A DNA stretch of 64,000 nucleotides from Hirundichthys speculiger (Eukaryota; Chordata; Actinopteri; Beloniformes; Exocoetidae): contig JAGFBZ010001548.1 in NCBI GenBank assembly GCA_018398805.1, positions 1,022,001-1,086,000 of the forward strand, given 5' to 3'. Both the position numbers and the translations under genes were made by a program. The notes under the pieces are model-generated. The model ran no database searches. It worked only from the letters and a program-made list of their open reading frames with translations, and had not been told where the DNA came from. Positions 63,008-64,000 of the stretch are shown piece by piece (the stretch's first letter is position 1; each line of letters opens with the position of its first letter).

Positions 63008-63309
63008 CTACGATATCTTGCAGTTTCCCTTGGAGGAGGATGAAGAGTACTTTGGAGGGCTCTGTGGAGGCCTGAAGGACTTTGAGCGTTTGAGACTGTT
63101 AGCTTTGTTTCCACCACTGCTGCCACCAGACGCTGCACTGTTCGCCACTGAATAAGAGCGTCCATGCATCATTACAGCGTTCATGCCATTGGCCATAGAA
63201 AAAGACTTGAGGTGGGATTTGATGGCTACAGGGAGCGGCAATTTGTCGATGAGGTGCACTGGTGTGCAGGAAACAATTGAACGGCAGCACAGGTCTTGGA
63301 GGCTGAAGA
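63008..63309 (-). CDS. rab40c: RAB40C, last coding exon (SOCS box and C-terminus), partial
   Basis: The acceptor (ttttctgcag on the minus strand) precedes 63309 and the stop is at 63008-63010, leaving 99 residues. The exon opens with the SOCS box: [11 protein letters not shown] (elongin B/C-binding BC box) and [15 protein letters not shown] (Cul5-box LPLP). It continues [17 protein letters not shown], a Ser/Gly/Lys-rich tail and a terminal CKIS, a CAAX-like prenylation signal. Known role: RAB40 proteins are small GTPases that act as substrate receptors of Cullin-5 E3 ligases. The GTPase exons lie beyond the window. Next to wfikkn1 and mettl26 this matches the human 16p13.3 order, which favours RAB40C over RAB40A/B. 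Confidence 0.92.
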
Positions 63310-63853
63310 CTGCAGAAAAAGAAAATGGAATATGGATGTATAAGTTTGAGAGAAATATGGTACTTTTCAACACCCTAAATGATTTGATTATGTACATAAC
63401 AAGATGATGCCTTGCCATGGATGAAGATTTTTTTTTTAACCCACTGAAAGGTTCTTTTGAGTTTTTTTTTTGACTGCTGTTAATATTTGAAAGCATTATG
63501 TAGTTTTATTATTTTTGTCAATCTCTTTTAAAGCTCTCCCATAAAAAAAGTGAAACTACTATACATTTATGTTGCGGCAGTATGTCTAAAACTGGACCTG
63601 TTCTAGTGTTTCAAATGTAAAAGATTCTCCCTGAAAGAGAGGTTTCATCTTGAAACTATGTGTAGGAACTACTACATTCCCGGGTTCATAGTGATTTTTT
63701 AGAATCGTCATGGCTATTTTTTACTCTCCCCACTCGTATACAGAGATTTCTAAGAATTATCTGAATCATTTCATGACATTCTGTACTCCAGATGATGCAA
63801 CTATTCAAAATGCTATGATGAAAAAAAAAAAAAAAAAAAAAAAATATATATAG

Positions 63854-63945
<92 letters not shown>

Positions 63946-64000
63946 TACACATACATATATATATATATATATATACACACACAAATATACACATATATAT
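63310..64000 (-). other. rab40c intron with AT/CA microsatellite
   Basis: No further exon is seen. 63,822-63,843 is an A-run. 63,844-64,000 is a long AT array with CA interruptions that continues past the window edge. Confidence 0.7.

Noticed and set aside
63686..63994. 102-codon minus-strand frame rich in Tyr and Ile
   Set aside because: Translation of the AT/CA microsatellite in the rab40c intron.

Overview
The window looks like a nuclear genome segment from a ray-finned (teleost) fish. Genes are split into many short exons with compact GT-AG introns. The repeats are typical of fish: Tc1/mariner, piggyBac, hAT, PIF-Harbinger-like, Ty3/gypsy and L2-type LINE elements, plus long AT, TATC, GAT and poly-G tracts. 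Nothing bacterial or plasmid-like is present.

Layout: 1-6,100 is a repeat-rich flank holding a ~165-bp tandem repeat, a half Tc1 element and a broken Ty3/gypsy retrotransposon that itself carries a TA-flanked DNA transposon. 6,589-20,319 (+) is a ten-exon pld5 gene (inactive phospholipase D5). One of its introns holds a piggyBac element with a Tc1 element inside it, and another holds a LINE with a second LINE inside it. 22,932-50,236 (+) is a ~29-exon Girdin-type gene (ccdc88a-like) with an N-terminal HOOK domain, a long coiled coil and a divergent C-terminus. 50,240-55,530 is a transposon cluster: two Tc1 remnants, a piggyBac with TTAA ends and a hAT element with a perfect 8-bp target duplication. 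55,777-57,554 (+) is mettl26. 58,378-60,273 (-) is wfikkn1. 63,008-63,309 (-) is the last coding exon of rab40c, which continues beyond the window.

The order rab40c - wfikkn1 - mettl26, with wfikkn1 and mettl26 convergent, matches human 16p13.3. This supports the gene names and the orthology. pld5 and ccdc88a are not neighbours of that block in human, so a rearrangement breakpoint lies between ccdc88a and mettl26, in the transposon-dense interval.

The most useful observation concerns quality and biology together. Conserved coding sequence in ccdc88a, mettl26 and wfikkn1 is broken at six places, and every break is a +1 shift (an apparent extra base). That one-sided pattern fits insertion errors in the assembly better than real gene decay. 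Other points of interest are the divergent Girdin C-terminus, which shows no G-alpha-binding motif, the half-degenerate catalytic motif of pld5, the nested transposons, and a near-perfect palindrome inside the first piggyBac element. I did not find evidence of a wholly new biological system.
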